DNA of 14,201 nt, from positions 1-14,201 of the forward strand of contig DAHVYW010000065.1 of NCBI GenBank assembly GCA_027324025.1, given 5' to 3'. This document shows positions 5,889 to 13,209 of the stretch, piece after piece. Below the pieces are notes generated by a model that saw only the letters and a list, made by a program, of their open reading frames with translations, was not told the origin of the DNA and searched no databases. The first letter of the stretch is position 1. Every line of letters begins with the position of its first letter. The translations under genes were made by a program, and so were the position numbers. Origin of the DNA: JAJZQD01 sp021847735. Its GTDB lineage: Bacteria > Bacillota > Thermincolia > Thermincolales > UBA2595.

Positions 5889-6247
5889 TAAAACATCATC
5901 CTTAACCCGGCCAGAAACATAAAGACCCCGAAGAACTGGCGAAGCCTGTCAGCCGGTATTTTATTCATTAGTTTTGCTCCCAGATAACCGCCAAGAATGC
6001 CGCCCATGGCTACTTCCAGAGCTACCGTATAGTTTAAATCATTATTTAGTCCGTAAATAACACAACTGGCCACCGTTGTCGGAAGAATTACGGCCAGAGA
6101 TGTACCATGGGCCTGGTGTTGTGAGACCCCCAGCGCGAATACCATGGCTGGGATAAGAATGGTGCCTCCTCCGATGCCCAGCAGGCCGTTCACCAAACCT
6201 GTAACGATACCAATACCGATTAAAGTGGCCAGCGTCAAATGTTTCAT
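5888..6247 (-). CDS. TauE/SafE family permease, half-size subunit (upstream)
   Basis: 119 residues from ATG 6247 (MKHLTLATLIGIGIV), chosen because GGGGGAAAA precedes it directly; a longer frame to 6310 exists but its first 21 residues are not family-like. The core has GLLGIGGGTILIPAMVF, then HQAHGTSLAVILPTTVA and a second half with GGILGGYLGAKL and FFGVFMFLAGLRMMF. This is one TauE/SafE repeat with about four helices. It overlaps the next gene by one base. The pair corresponds to a split version of the usual single-chain transporter. Transcription likely starts in 6250-6330, back to back with the rubredoxin-like gene. Confidence 0.85.
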   Translation of the reverse strand: MKHLTLATLIGIGIVTGLVNGLLGIGGGTILIPAMVFALGVSQHQAHGTSLAVILPTTVASCVIYGLNNDLNYTVALEVAMGGILGGYLGAKLMNKIPADRLRQFFGVFMFLAGLRMMF

Positions 6248-6303
6248 TTTTCCCCCAGTGAAAATTGTCGGTTCACAGTCTATTATTTTACACATATAAT
6301 CTT

Positions 6304-6332
6304 TTGACACAGAGAAAAATATGGTATATTAT
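6304..6332 (+). promoter_or_regulatory. Sigma-A-type promoter for the RCKP zinc ribbon gene
   Basis: A perfect -35 box TTGACA (6304-6309), a 17-nt spacer and TATTAT (6327-6332). The start codon lies about 30 bp downstream. It is the strongest promoter by eye in the window. Confidence 0.8.
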
Positions 6333-6363
6333 AACAAGAACAAAAATTGAAGGGGGAATGCAG

Positions 6364-6486
6364 GTGGCAGTGTTTGTATGCGGTAAATGCGGTTTTTCAA
6401 AGGAGACAAGATGTAAACCCAAAAATTGCCCAGAGTGCGGAGCCAGCGACTCATTCACCAAAAAAGAAGAAAACAAGAAAAAGTAA
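6364..6486 (+). CDS. RCKP-type rubredoxin-like zinc-ribbon protein
   Basis: About 40 residues: AVFVCGKCGFSKETRCKP then KNCPECGASDSFTKKE and a lysine-rich tail. Two CxxC knuckles (CGKCG and CPECG) separated by an RCKP motif define the RCKP-type rubredoxin-like family, expected to bind one zinc or iron ion. GTG 6364 is preferred since GGGGG (6352-6356) is 7 nt upstream; ATG 6358 is in frame but only 1 nt from that site. It has its own strong promoter and terminator, suggesting an abundant separate transcript. Function is unknown; small redox carrier or zinc-binding protein are both possible. Confidence 0.82.
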   Translation: MAVFVCGKCGFSKETRCKPKNCPECGASDSFTKKEENKKK

Positions 6487-6497
6487 AAAAGCAGCAA

Positions 6498-6525
6498 AAA
6501 AGCAGCACTGGGCTGCTTTTGTTTT
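6498..6525 (+). terminator. Intrinsic terminator after the zinc-ribbon gene
   Basis: AAAAGCAGC (6498-6506) pairs perfectly with GCTGCTTTT (6512-6520) around ACTGG, followed by GTTTT. The next gene has no obvious promoter of its own, so partial readthrough is likely. Confidence 0.75.
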
Positions 6526-6550
6526 AGGTACGGGGAGAAGAGGAGAAAGT

Positions 6551-7663
6551 ATGAAGAGAGTTTTGTTTTTCTCAGTCTCTATTGGAGCTGGGCATGACCT
6601 GGCGGCCCGGGCAGTTGTTGAAGAGATACAGTACAGGTACCCGGATTGCCAGACAAAGATTGTGGATACCTTCAGGTATATCAACCCTGTATTAAACAAG
6701 GTTATTGTGGGCAGTTACATGGAGAGCCTCAAATTCAACCCCAAAATCTGGGGATATCTTTATGCCCAGGCTGAGGAGGGTGAAAAACTTGTAGACCTGG
6801 GGCAGATTCTCTCCAAACTCGCTTCGACTAAGATGGAAAAGCTGATTAGCGATTTTAACCCCCAGGCAATAGTCTGTACTCATGCTTTTCCGGCCGGAAT
6901 ATTATCCGTTCTTAAGGCCAAAGGTAGGTTTGGAGTGCCCCTAATAGGTGTCACGACAGATTTTACGGTACATCCTTTTTGGATTCACCAGCACATAGAT
7001 AAGTATGTGCTCCCCTGCGAAGAATTAACATACGAACTACAGGACTACGGTATCACTGAGGACAAAATCATGCCAACTGGGATACCTCTTAGAAAACAGT
7101 TTAGCAAAAGGCAAAGTAAAGGCGAAGCCCGCAAAAAACTGGGTTTGGCTGACAAAACCACTGTTTTAGTAATGGGGGGAGGGCTCGGCCTCGGTGAAAT
7201 CGAGACGGTCATTCAAACCCTTGGGAATGCGGATATTGACCTTGGAATCGTTTCCGTGGCAGGTAAAAACGACCGGCTGCGGACAAAGCTGCAGCTTATT
7301 TCTACGGTTAATAAGGTAACAGTCTTCGGGTTTGTCGAAAACATTGCTGAGGTTATGTCGGCGTCGGACTTTATTGTCACTAAACCGGGGGGACTGACCA
7401 CAGCTGAGGTCCTGGCCACGGGACTGCCGATGATAATTGTGAATCCTCTGCCGGGACAGGAAGATAGGAATACCGAGTTTTTGCTAAACTCAGGGGTGGC
7501 AGTAAAGGTAAGGAAAACAGGTCAGCTGGTGCCCCGGATTAAAAACCTTATCTCAAATGGCATCAGGCTTAGGCAGATGGAAGAAATGGCGTCTTTGATC
7601 GGTAAACCGTTGGCCGCGTCGTCTTTAACGGATTTTCTTGAGTCATCCATTGTTAACGATTAA
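6551..7663 (+). CDS. UgtP/MGDG-synthase-like diacylglycerol glycosyltransferase (GT28)
   Basis: 370 residues from ATG 6551, with AGGAG 5 nt upstream. The N-terminal half is the MGDG synthase domain: SVSIGAGHDLAARAV (GAGH at residues 12-15) contacts the lipid acceptor, and GVTTDFTVHPFWIHQ follows. The C-terminal half is a GT28 nucleotide-sugar fold with VMGGGLGLGE, VFGFVENIAEVM, TKPGGLTTAE and NPLPGQEDRN, the usual donor-binding elements. The family transfers glucose or galactose from UDP-sugars to diacylglycerol at the cytoplasmic membrane surface, making glycolipids and lipoteichoic acid anchors. Length is typical. The DUF3786 gene follows after 16 bp and is likely cotranscribed. Which sugar is used cannot be read from the sequence. 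Confidence 0.9.
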   Translation: MKRVLFFSVSIGAGHDLAARAVVEEIQYRYPDCQTKIVDTFRYINPVLNKVIVGSYMESLKFNPKIWGYLYAQAEEGEKLVDLGQILSKLASTKMEKLISDFNPQAIVCTHAFPAGILSVLKAKGRFGVPLIGVTTDFTVHPFWIHQHIDKYVLPCEELTYELQDYGITEDKIMPTGIPLRKQFSKRQSKGEARKKLGLADKTTVLVMGGGLGLGEIETVIQTLGNADIDLGIVSVAGKNDRLRTKLQLISTVNKVTVFGFVENIAEVMSASDFIVTKPGGLTTAEVLATGLPMIIVNPLPGQEDRNTEFLLNSGVAVKVRKTGQLVPRIKNLISNGIRLRQMEEMASLIGKPLAASSLTDFLESSIVND

Positions 7664-7679
7664 ATTGGAGGGGTTTCCT

Positions 7680-8294
7680 TTGTCCAAGAGTTACATGAAC
7701 CTCGATGTTACATATAAATTTGCGGTAGAAAAGCTTGTCAAAAAAGACCCTCAGGAAATGGCCAGAAACGCTGATGTCACTTACAACCATGAATCGGGGC
7801 TCTTTACGGTAACCTACCTCGGTGACAGGTACTCCGTTTCCTACCCGGACGGAATTGTCGAGTCCTTAGACAAAAAAGAAGAAGTTCCTATGACAGCAAA
7901 AATACTTGTTTTACACTACCTGACTAGCGCAAACGGCGCACCCTTGCAGAATAAGTGGATTTCCTTCAAGGAACTTCCTGACGGCGCTATTTACATTGAA
8001 CCGTTTACCAACAGAGCCATTAAGCCAATGTTGAGTCTCTTTGCCGGAAAACAGGAGGAGTTTGTGGAACTGGCCCTAACCATCGGCGGAAAGGTGGAAA
8101 ATCTGGGTGACACCGCTGTTACAATATTCCCCCTGCCCAGAGTTCCTATAACCTATGTCATCTGGAGTGGAGATGACGAATTTCCGGCTTCCGGTAACAT
8201 CCTGTTTGACGGGTCTGCCTCTTGTTACCTGCCTACAGAGGACTACGCCCTGTTGTCCAGCCTGGTTGTATATTATCTTGGCAAACAGATGTAG
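7680..8294 (+). CDS. DUF3786 family protein
   Basis: 204 residues from TTG 7680. This start is chosen because GGAGGGG (7667-7673) is 6 nt upstream, whereas ATG 7695 is too far. The sequence matches the DUF3786 pattern: ILVLHYLTSANG, WISFKELPDGAIYIEPF and near the end PRVPITYVIWSGDDEFP then NILFDGSASCYLPTEDY. Members are soluble proteins of strict anaerobes, often near corrinoid or metal-related genes; no activity is established. The usual cysteine motif of some members is not evident here, with one Cys in SASCYLP. It follows the glycosyltransferase by 16 bp in the same transcript, but I see no functional link. Confidence 0.85.
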   Translation: MSKSYMNLDVTYKFAVEKLVKKDPQEMARNADVTYNHESGLFTVTYLGDRYSVSYPDGIVESLDKKEEVPMTAKILVLHYLTSANGAPLQNKWISFKELPDGAIYIEPFTNRAIKPMLSLFAGKQEEFVELALTIGGKVENLGDTAVTIFPLPRVPITYVIWSGDDEFPASGNILFDGSASCYLPTEDYALLSSLVVYYLGKQM

Positions 8295-8300
8295 GCCAGG

Positions 8301-8416
8301 AATAGGCAGGTGTATTCCTCCGGGCGAGCAACAACTCAGCCGGGCAACTGCTCCCGCATACGCGGATCACAGGCCGGCGGACGTCAGCCTCGCCCTGCGG
8401 AACACACCTGCCTATT
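8301..8416. repeat. Palindromic GGCAGGTGT repeat, long form A
   Basis: 116 bp with ends AATAGGCAGGTGTATTCC and GGAACACACCTGCCTATT, then inner arms GGGCGAG and CTCGCCC. The whole unit can fold into one long branched hairpin. It starts 6 bp after the stop of the DUF3786 gene and might act as a terminator or an mRNA-end structure. It is nearly identical to 8436-8546. No coding capacity is credible despite open frames through it. Confidence 0.88.
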
Positions 8417-8435
8417 CCTTATTGGGGGCAAAAGA

Positions 8436-8546
8436 AATAGGGTAATCCTCCGTGCGAGCAACAACTCAGCCGGGCAACTGCTCCCGCATACGCGGATCGC
8501 AGGCCGGCGGACGTCAGCCTCGCCCTGCGGAACACACCTGCCTATT
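8436..8546. repeat. Palindromic GGCAGGTGT repeat, long form B
   Basis: 111 bp. It matches copy A throughout except for a 5-bp deletion near the left end (CAGGT lost) and three base changes. The right end GGAACACACCTGCCTATT is intact, so the terminal pairing of this copy is damaged. Together with A and the unrelated flanking bases, the region 8295-8640 holds only these repeats. Confidence 0.88.
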
Positions 8547-8679
8547 TCTTTATATGGGAAAAAGGAAGAGGCTCGTTTTTTGTGGTTATTTGTTGAGGGA
8601 GAGGCGTGCGCTTTCAACATAATTCTGACAGTCCCCGGTGTAAAATAGAACTAACTATAGCCGGGGGGTGATCTGTAGG

Positions 8680-9291
8680 ATGTATCCCGAGTCCATCAAA
8701 GGGACAGGTGTGATAAGGTATTTGTTTTTGGCCGGATTGCTGTCAATATTGTTAGGGACCCTGATTCAACTTGATTTACCAACTGTTCAGGATATTAGGG
8801 AAAACTTAATTCACCGGGTGGTGGAACGACAGCTCCAACTTCAGACATCCAAGGAAGAGGATCTTTTAAAAGAGGGTTGGATTTACTTCAATATTGGTGA
8901 GTATGAGAAGGCAAAAATGGTGATGGAAAAGGTGGCCGGGCAAGACCGGAACACTTCGGCACTGTACTGCCTGGGCTTGATAGATATGAAATACCGGCGT
9001 TGGGAAGATGCCAGAACCAGGTTGGAATTAGTGACGGAAAAGTCCCCGGGACATGCGGCATCGAGGGTAAACCTGGGGAAGGCATATTTCCAACTTCGTT
9101 ATTACGGGCAAGCCGGAAGCCAATTTGAGGAAGCGGTGCATATTGAACCAACGGACGAAGAGGCCAGGTTATGGCTCGGAAAAACATACCTTAAACTTAA
9201 TGAAGTGGACCTAGCTGTAAATATGCTGGAAACTGTCACCCACGGCAAAGAAGCAGTCGAAGCTGCCGCCTTGATGAAAAACCTACGCTAG
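8680..9291 (+). CDS. Membrane-anchored TPR protein
   Basis: 203 residues from ATG 8680 with the extended ribosome site GGGGGTGAT upstream (7 nt spacing); an in-frame GTG at 8668 is inside that site. One N-terminal helix (about residues 12-33, VIRYLFLAGLLSILLGTLIQ) anchors the protein with the rest probably outside. The remainder consists of about four tetratricopeptide repeats: EGWIYFNIGEYEKAKMVME, ALYCLGLIDMKYRRWEDAR, ASRVNLGKAYFQLRYYGQA and ARLWLGKTYLKLNEVDLAV. TPR arrays bind partner proteins. Position 80 bp before an FtsW/SpoVE-type gene with no terminator between suggests a helper role in cell-wall or spore-cortex synthesis, which is inference. Confidence 0.87.
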   Translation: MYPESIKGTGVIRYLFLAGLLSILLGTLIQLDLPTVQDIRENLIHRVVERQLQLQTSKEEDLLKEGWIYFNIGEYEKAKMVMEKVAGQDRNTSALYCLGLIDMKYRRWEDARTRLELVTEKSPGHAASRVNLGKAYFQLRYYGQAGSQFEEAVHIEPTDEEARLWLGKTYLKLNEVDLAVNMLETVTHGKEAVEAAALMKNLR

Positions 9292-9373
9292 ATAAACAGG
9301 AATTTTGTCTTATGCTGTGGAAATATAACTGCAATCAATAATCTACCAAACGTTACCTAAAGGGGAAATAGTT

Positions 9374-10522
9374 GTGCAGAAGCGGTCAATTGACTGGTTT
9401 ACCCTAATTCCGGTTGTTTTGTTATTATGCATCGGGATTATCATGGTTTTAAGCGCCAGTTCACCGATGACACTCACGAGCGAAAGCAAGGATGCCTTTT
9501 TTTACCTGAAGAAGCAGTTGGTATGGGTTGGTGTGGGATTCGTAATAATGTTTATGGCGGCAAACTACAATTACCGTAAATTGAAAAAGTACGCCACCCC
9601 GGCTGTCGTGATTACCATTGTTTTACTGGTAGTCGTCTTCGGTTTTAAAGCTAAGAACGGCGCGCACAGTTGGATTATTATAGGCAATAACCAGTTCCAG
9701 CCGTCCGAATTTGTAAAACTATGCCTGATTTTAATTCTATCGAAAATGATGAGCGTAAAGTCGGCTAAAATGCATTCCCTTCAGGAGGGTCTTGTACCTC
9801 CTCTAATTGTTATAGCTATGGTTTGCGGGCTGGTCCTGTTGGAGCCCGACTTGGGCACAACTATGGTTATTGCCATTACTTCATTTGTAATGCTCTTTGC
9901 GGGCGGGGCGCGCCTCCTGCACTTGGCTGCAATAGGCCTGGCAGGGGTGGCAGCTGCCATGGCTGCAATAGCTGTAGAACCTTACCGCCTAGCCCGGGTG
10001 TTTGCCTTTCTGGAACCCTTCAAAGACCCCCGCGGCATAGGCTATCAAATTACCCAGTCTCTTTATGCCATAGGCTCCGGCGGGTTTTTGGGTGTTGGGC
10101 TGGGACGTTCCATGCAGAAGTTTTACTACATACCTGAACAACACACGGATTTTATATTCAGTATATTGGCAGAAGAGCTCGGTTTTATCGGGGCCACCTT
10201 TATCATTTTACTGTTTATATTTTTTGCTGCCAGGGGATACCGTGTCGCCAAGAATTCCCGGGATAATTTCGGGAGCCTTCTGGCCTGCGGCCTTACGACT
10301 ATGATTGTTGTGGAAACTGTCATTAATATTGCTGTTGTCACGTCATCAATGCCTGTAACCGGTATAACCCTTCCGTTTATCAGCTATGGGGGGTCCTCCC
10401 TGGTGTTTAAAATGACTGCCGTGGGGGTACTTTTAAACATATCCAGGTACATCAACCAGGAAGAATTGTTTCATATCAGCGACCGCAGTTCAGGGAAAAA
10501 AAGCCGCGTTTTCGGGATTTAA
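9374..10522 (+). CDS. ftsW: SEDS peptidoglycan glycosyltransferase, FtsW/SpoVE type
   Basis: 382 residues from GTG 9374, with AGGGG (9361-9365) 8 nt upstream. About ten membrane helices. Hallmarks of the FtsW/SpoVE branch are GIIMVLSASSP in helix 1, FQPSEFVKL, LLEPDLGTTMV, the long loop EPFKDPRGIGYQITQSLYAI, then GLGRSMQKFYYIPEQHTDF with the catalytic Asp at residue 259, and GITLPFISYGGSSL. SEDS proteins polymerise lipid II into glycan strands together with a class B penicillin-binding protein; FtsW acts at the division septum, SpoVE in spore cortex. No division-cluster genes are adjacent, so this may be a second copy working in sporulation. The choice between ftsW and spoVE is uncertain. Confidence 0.9.
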   Translation: MQKRSIDWFTLIPVVLLLCIGIIMVLSASSPMTLTSESKDAFFYLKKQLVWVGVGFVIMFMAANYNYRKLKKYATPAVVITIVLLVVVFGFKAKNGAHSWIIIGNNQFQPSEFVKLCLILILSKMMSVKSAKMHSLQEGLVPPLIVIAMVCGLVLLEPDLGTTMVIAITSFVMLFAGGARLLHLAAIGLAGVAAAMAAIAVEPYRLARVFAFLEPFKDPRGIGYQITQSLYAIGSGGFLGVGLGRSMQKFYYIPEQHTDFIFSILAEELGFIGATFIILLFIFFAARGYRVAKNSRDNFGSLLACGLTTMIVVETVINIAVVTSSMPVTGITLPFISYGGSSLVFKMTAVGVLLNISRYINQEELFHISDRSSGKKSRVFGI

Positions 10523-10529
10523 ATTAGAG

Positions 10530-10557
10530 GGCTGCCCCAGCACGGTCGGCCTTTTTT
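10530..10557 (+). terminator. Intrinsic terminator after the SEDS gene
   Basis: GGCTGCC (10530-10536) pairs with GGTCGGCC (10544-10551) with one bulge, followed by TTTTTT (10552-10557). It abuts the earliest possible start of the methyltransferase gene. Confidence 0.65.
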
Positions 10558-10569
10558 ATGGGTGAAATA

Positions 10570-12648
10570 ATGAGCGATTCCAACAACATGCAGAAACTTT
10601 TCAGGGCGCTGGCCGCAGATCAAAAGGATGCCGGCAGGTGGTTACCGGAATCAGCAGCCCGGGATATGGAGAAACTTGTTTCCCTATTCGTGGTTGACAG
10701 GGTGACATATCCACAGGTATACGTCGATTCCCGGATTAGGGAAAAAATTCACATTTCTGAGATAATCGGCCGCAACGCAGCCCTGGTGTCGGCCTTTGCC
10801 CCTTTTTTTGAAGGCGCGAAGAGCAACTGGGAGCAGTATAAAAGACAGGCTGTACAGATTAATGAATGTCTGGACAGGTTTGGCCGGGAGGAACTCTTAC
10901 ACATTCCTGGGCAGGTTCACGAGGCAATTTTAGCTAATCCGGCGTTTAGTGCGGAAAACCGTCCCGGAAGAAAAAAGCTGGGATCTTATTATACCCCGTC
11001 TTATATAGTCCGGCACATGGTTAAACAATCTTTTAACTGTTTTTTTGGCCGCCAAGGAGTCGCCCGGCTGCCAAAGGGTTTTAAAGCTCTTGACCCGGCA
11101 TGCGGGGGTGCTTCATTTTTATTGGAAGTCTGGGATATGCTTACTAAATACGGGTTATCAGAAATTGAAGCCTTGGAGGCGGTTTTTGGGACAGATATTG
11201 ACAATGAGGCGGTCAAATTAAGCATTTTTGTCTTGACTGCGGCCGTCCTGGCAAAAACCGGGAAGTCCGTCAATCCGGGGGAAATCAAAGGAAGGTGGGA
11301 GAAACAGGTTAAACATGGAAATGCCCTTTCCGTATTAAGTTTGGAGTCCCTTTTTCCAGGCACCGGGCTTCCGGGTTTTATTAATTGGCAGGAGGCTTTC
11401 CCGGGGGTATTTGCGGAAGGTCCGCCCGTGAACCAAAGGGGGTTTGACTTCATTGTCGGAAACCCCCCATATGTAGCCAACAAGCTAATTCCTCTGCAGG
11501 ACAAAAAATATTACCGGGAAAAGTACCTTTCAGCCGAGGGGCAGTTTGACTTATCTGTCCCCTTTATTGAACAGGGGATTAACCTGCTAAAAAACGGCGG
11601 TATTTTATGTTATATTACTTCGAACAAATTCCTGGCGGCAGATTACGGGAAAACCCTGCGCAAAGAGCTGCTTGAACGCCTGAGGATATCCGATCTGACA
11701 GACGTTTCTACACTCAAGGCTTTTGCCGGTACTGCCGCGTATCCTGTTATTATAACTGTGTGCAAAAAAACGCCGGCAGAGGTAAAATGCCCGGTAAGCA
11801 TATTTACAGTTGATAACTGGGAAGACCTCGCTGAAGCAGACCCGGTCATTGTTGACCAGGGTTTTTTCCGCACTCACGGCGATTACCTGATTACAACAAA
11901 ACTTGACAACCGCATTTTGCCTGTAATTAATAAGCTCAATGGCATCAGTGGGCGAATCCCCCAGGGCAGCATCAGGTGCGGTCTCGCTCTTACGGGCTTC
12001 AACCAGTGGACAGTGAAAAACAGCGCTATGGCCGAGGTTCCCGGTCCGGGGCAGTGTTTCCGTCCCTTTATTCAGGCGGGACACATAAAACCTTACAGAA
12101 TTGAACAACACGATTGGATTGACACCAGCCGCTTTAATTCGGCCAAATGGCTGAGGCTAAAAGGACCGAAACTGGTTGTTCCCGGTATTGCCATGACGCT
12201 TAAGGCAGCTGTTGATTACTCGGACTGCCTGTTAGGGCGCGTGTATTTTATCAGGGAAACAGACACAGAATATGATTTGCGGTATCTGGTGGTTTTGCTG
12301 AATTCACTGGTGCTGAATTTTTATTACAGTGTAATGTATTGGTCCGTTCACCTGGCGGGAGAATACCTGAGGTTTAACAGTGGGTATCTGGCCAATTTAC
12401 CTGTTTGCCCGCTTCCGGATAAGCCCGATTCCATCGAAGGGAGAATGGTTAGCGAGATAGTTGGAATCGGTCACCAGCTTAACGGCGGCCTAACCTGTCA
12501 AGAATTGGACGACCTGTACTGTCTGGCCGAATCCAGGGTCTTTTCTTTATATGGTTTAACTCCCGAGGAAGCGGAAATAATTATGGGGTTTCTCGGTTTA
12601 CAAACCGGCAAAAGAGATAAAATAAAAAGGCTGATGAAGGAGGTGTAG
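10570..12648 (+). CDS. Solitary N6-adenine DNA methyltransferase, Eco57I/TaqI-like
   Basis: 692 residues from ATG 10570; an in-frame ATG at 10558 follows the terminator tail directly and has no ribosome site. The N-terminal ~130 residues are helical and of unknown function. KKLGSYYTPSYIV precedes motif I, DPACGGASFLLE (from residue 175), which binds S-adenosylmethionine; the usual form is DPACGSG. FDFIVGNPPY carries catalytic motif IV (NPPY at 298-301), specific for adenine N6 methylation. The C-terminal part (WLRLKGPKLVVPGIA, DLRYLVVLLNSLVLNFYY, LRFNSGYLANLPVCPLP) resembles the TaqI-type target recognition domain. No PD-ExK nuclease motif is apparent and no restriction gene is adjacent, so it could be an orphan methylase or the modification half of a split system. 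The next gene begins 2 bp after its stop. Confidence 0.88.
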   Translation: MSDSNNMQKLFRALAADQKDAGRWLPESAARDMEKLVSLFVVDRVTYPQVYVDSRIREKIHISEIIGRNAALVSAFAPFFEGAKSNWEQYKRQAVQINECLDRFGREELLHIPGQVHEAILANPAFSAENRPGRKKLGSYYTPSYIVRHMVKQSFNCFFGRQGVARLPKGFKALDPACGGASFLLEVWDMLTKYGLSEIEALEAVFGTDIDNEAVKLSIFVLTAAVLAKTGKSVNPGEIKGRWEKQVKHGNALSVLSLESLFPGTGLPGFINWQEAFPGVFAEGPPVNQRGFDFIVGNPPYVANKLIPLQDKKYYREKYLSAEGQFDLSVPFIEQGINLLKNGGILCYITSNKFLAADYGKTLRKELLERLRISDLTDVSTLKAFAGTAAYPVIITVCKKTPAEVKCPVSIFTVDNWEDLAEADPVIVDQGFFRTHGDYLITTKLDNRILPVINKLNGISGRIPQGSIRCGLALTGFNQWTVKNSAMAEVPGPGQCFRPFIQAGHIKPYRIEQHDWIDTSRFNSAKWLRLKGPKLVVPGIAMTLKAAVDYSDCLLGRVYFIRETDTEYDLRYLVVLLNSLVLNFYYSVMYWSVHLAGEYLRFNSGYLANLPVCPLPDKPDSIEGRMVSEIVGIGHQLNGGLTCQELDDLYCLAESRVFSLYGLTPEEAEIIMGFLGLQTGKRDKIKRLMKEV

Positions 12649-12650
12649 CC

Positions 12651-13178
12651 TTGCACGAGCAAAAAACTGACAGCCACCTGGTATACCAGGGGAAGGTATT
12701 GGATTTAAGGCTGGATACTGTTATTCTTCCTGATGGAAAACAGACTACCAGGGAAGTTGTGGTCCACCCTGGGGCGGTTGCCATAGTTGCCTTCAATGAT
12801 AACAACGAAATCCTGTTGATAAGACAGTTTAGGTATCCCGTAGGGCAGGTATTGTGGGAGCTACCCGCAGGGAAGCTGGAGAAGGGTGAGAATCCCCTGG
12901 AGTGCGCCAAAAGGGAGTTGGCGGAAGAGACAGGGCATGGGGCCACGGAATGGACACACCTGTCAACTTTTTTCACCACTCCCGGATTCAGTAATGAGAT
13001 CATGTATGTTTACATGGCTGCAGGATTGTACAGCGACCGGCAAAGGGCAGATGACGACGAGTTTATTGAAGTTCACCCGGTGCCCTTTGACAGTGTGGAA
13101 AAACGAATTGCCTCAGGTGAAATCGAAGATGCCAAAACCATTGCCGGAATACTTCTGGCAAGATGCCATCCAAAGTAA
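12651..13178 (+). CDS. nudF: ADP-ribose pyrophosphatase, Nudix hydrolase
   Basis: 175 residues from TTG 12651, fixed by the near-perfect AAGGAGGTG (12637-12645) 5 nt upstream, which lies inside the end of the methyltransferase gene. The Nudix box is complete: G74-x5-E80-x7-R88-E89-L90-x-E92-E93-x-G95, with the glutamates that bind magnesium. Flanking features typical of the NudF/ADP-ribose group are LLIRQFRYPVGQVLWELPAGK and STFFTTPGFSNE after the box. It should hydrolyse ADP-ribose to AMP and ribose 5-phosphate in the cytoplasm. Two bases separate it from the methyltransferase stop, so the two are translationally linked, although they have no known common pathway. A strong terminator follows. 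Confidence 0.93.
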   Translation: MHEQKTDSHLVYQGKVLDLRLDTVILPDGKQTTREVVVHPGAVAIVAFNDNNEILLIRQFRYPVGQVLWELPAGKLEKGENPLECAKRELAEETGHGATEWTHLSTFFTTPGFSNEIMYVYMAAGLYSDRQRADDDEFIEVHPVPFDSVEKRIASGEIEDAKTIAGILLARCHPK

Positions 13179-13182
13179 AAAA

Positions 13183-13205
13183 ACCGCCTTCCAAGGCGGT
13201 TTTTC
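13183..13205. terminator. Strong bidirectional terminator between nudF and the DUF1858 gene
   Basis: ACCGCCT (13183-13189) and AGGCGGT (13194-13200) form a perfect stem with a TTTTT tail on the plus strand and an A run upstream that gives a U tract on the minus strand. The two convergent genes end 5 bp before it on both sides. Confidence 0.9.
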
Positions 13206-13209
13206 ACTT

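Noticed and set aside
8301..8546. Two repeats with spacing, considered as a CRISPR array.
   Set aside because: The units are 111-116 bp, palindromic, separated by 19 bp, with only two copies and no cas genes.
8310..8648. Open frames of 78-112 aa through the palindromic repeats on both strands.
   Set aside because: They exist only because the two repeat copies lack stops; the products are duplicates of repeat translation with no family features.
10570..12648. The methyltransferase as a single-chain type IIG restriction enzyme or BREX PglX.
   Set aside because: It is too short, with no visible nuclease motif in the N-terminal region and no BREX or restriction genes beside it.
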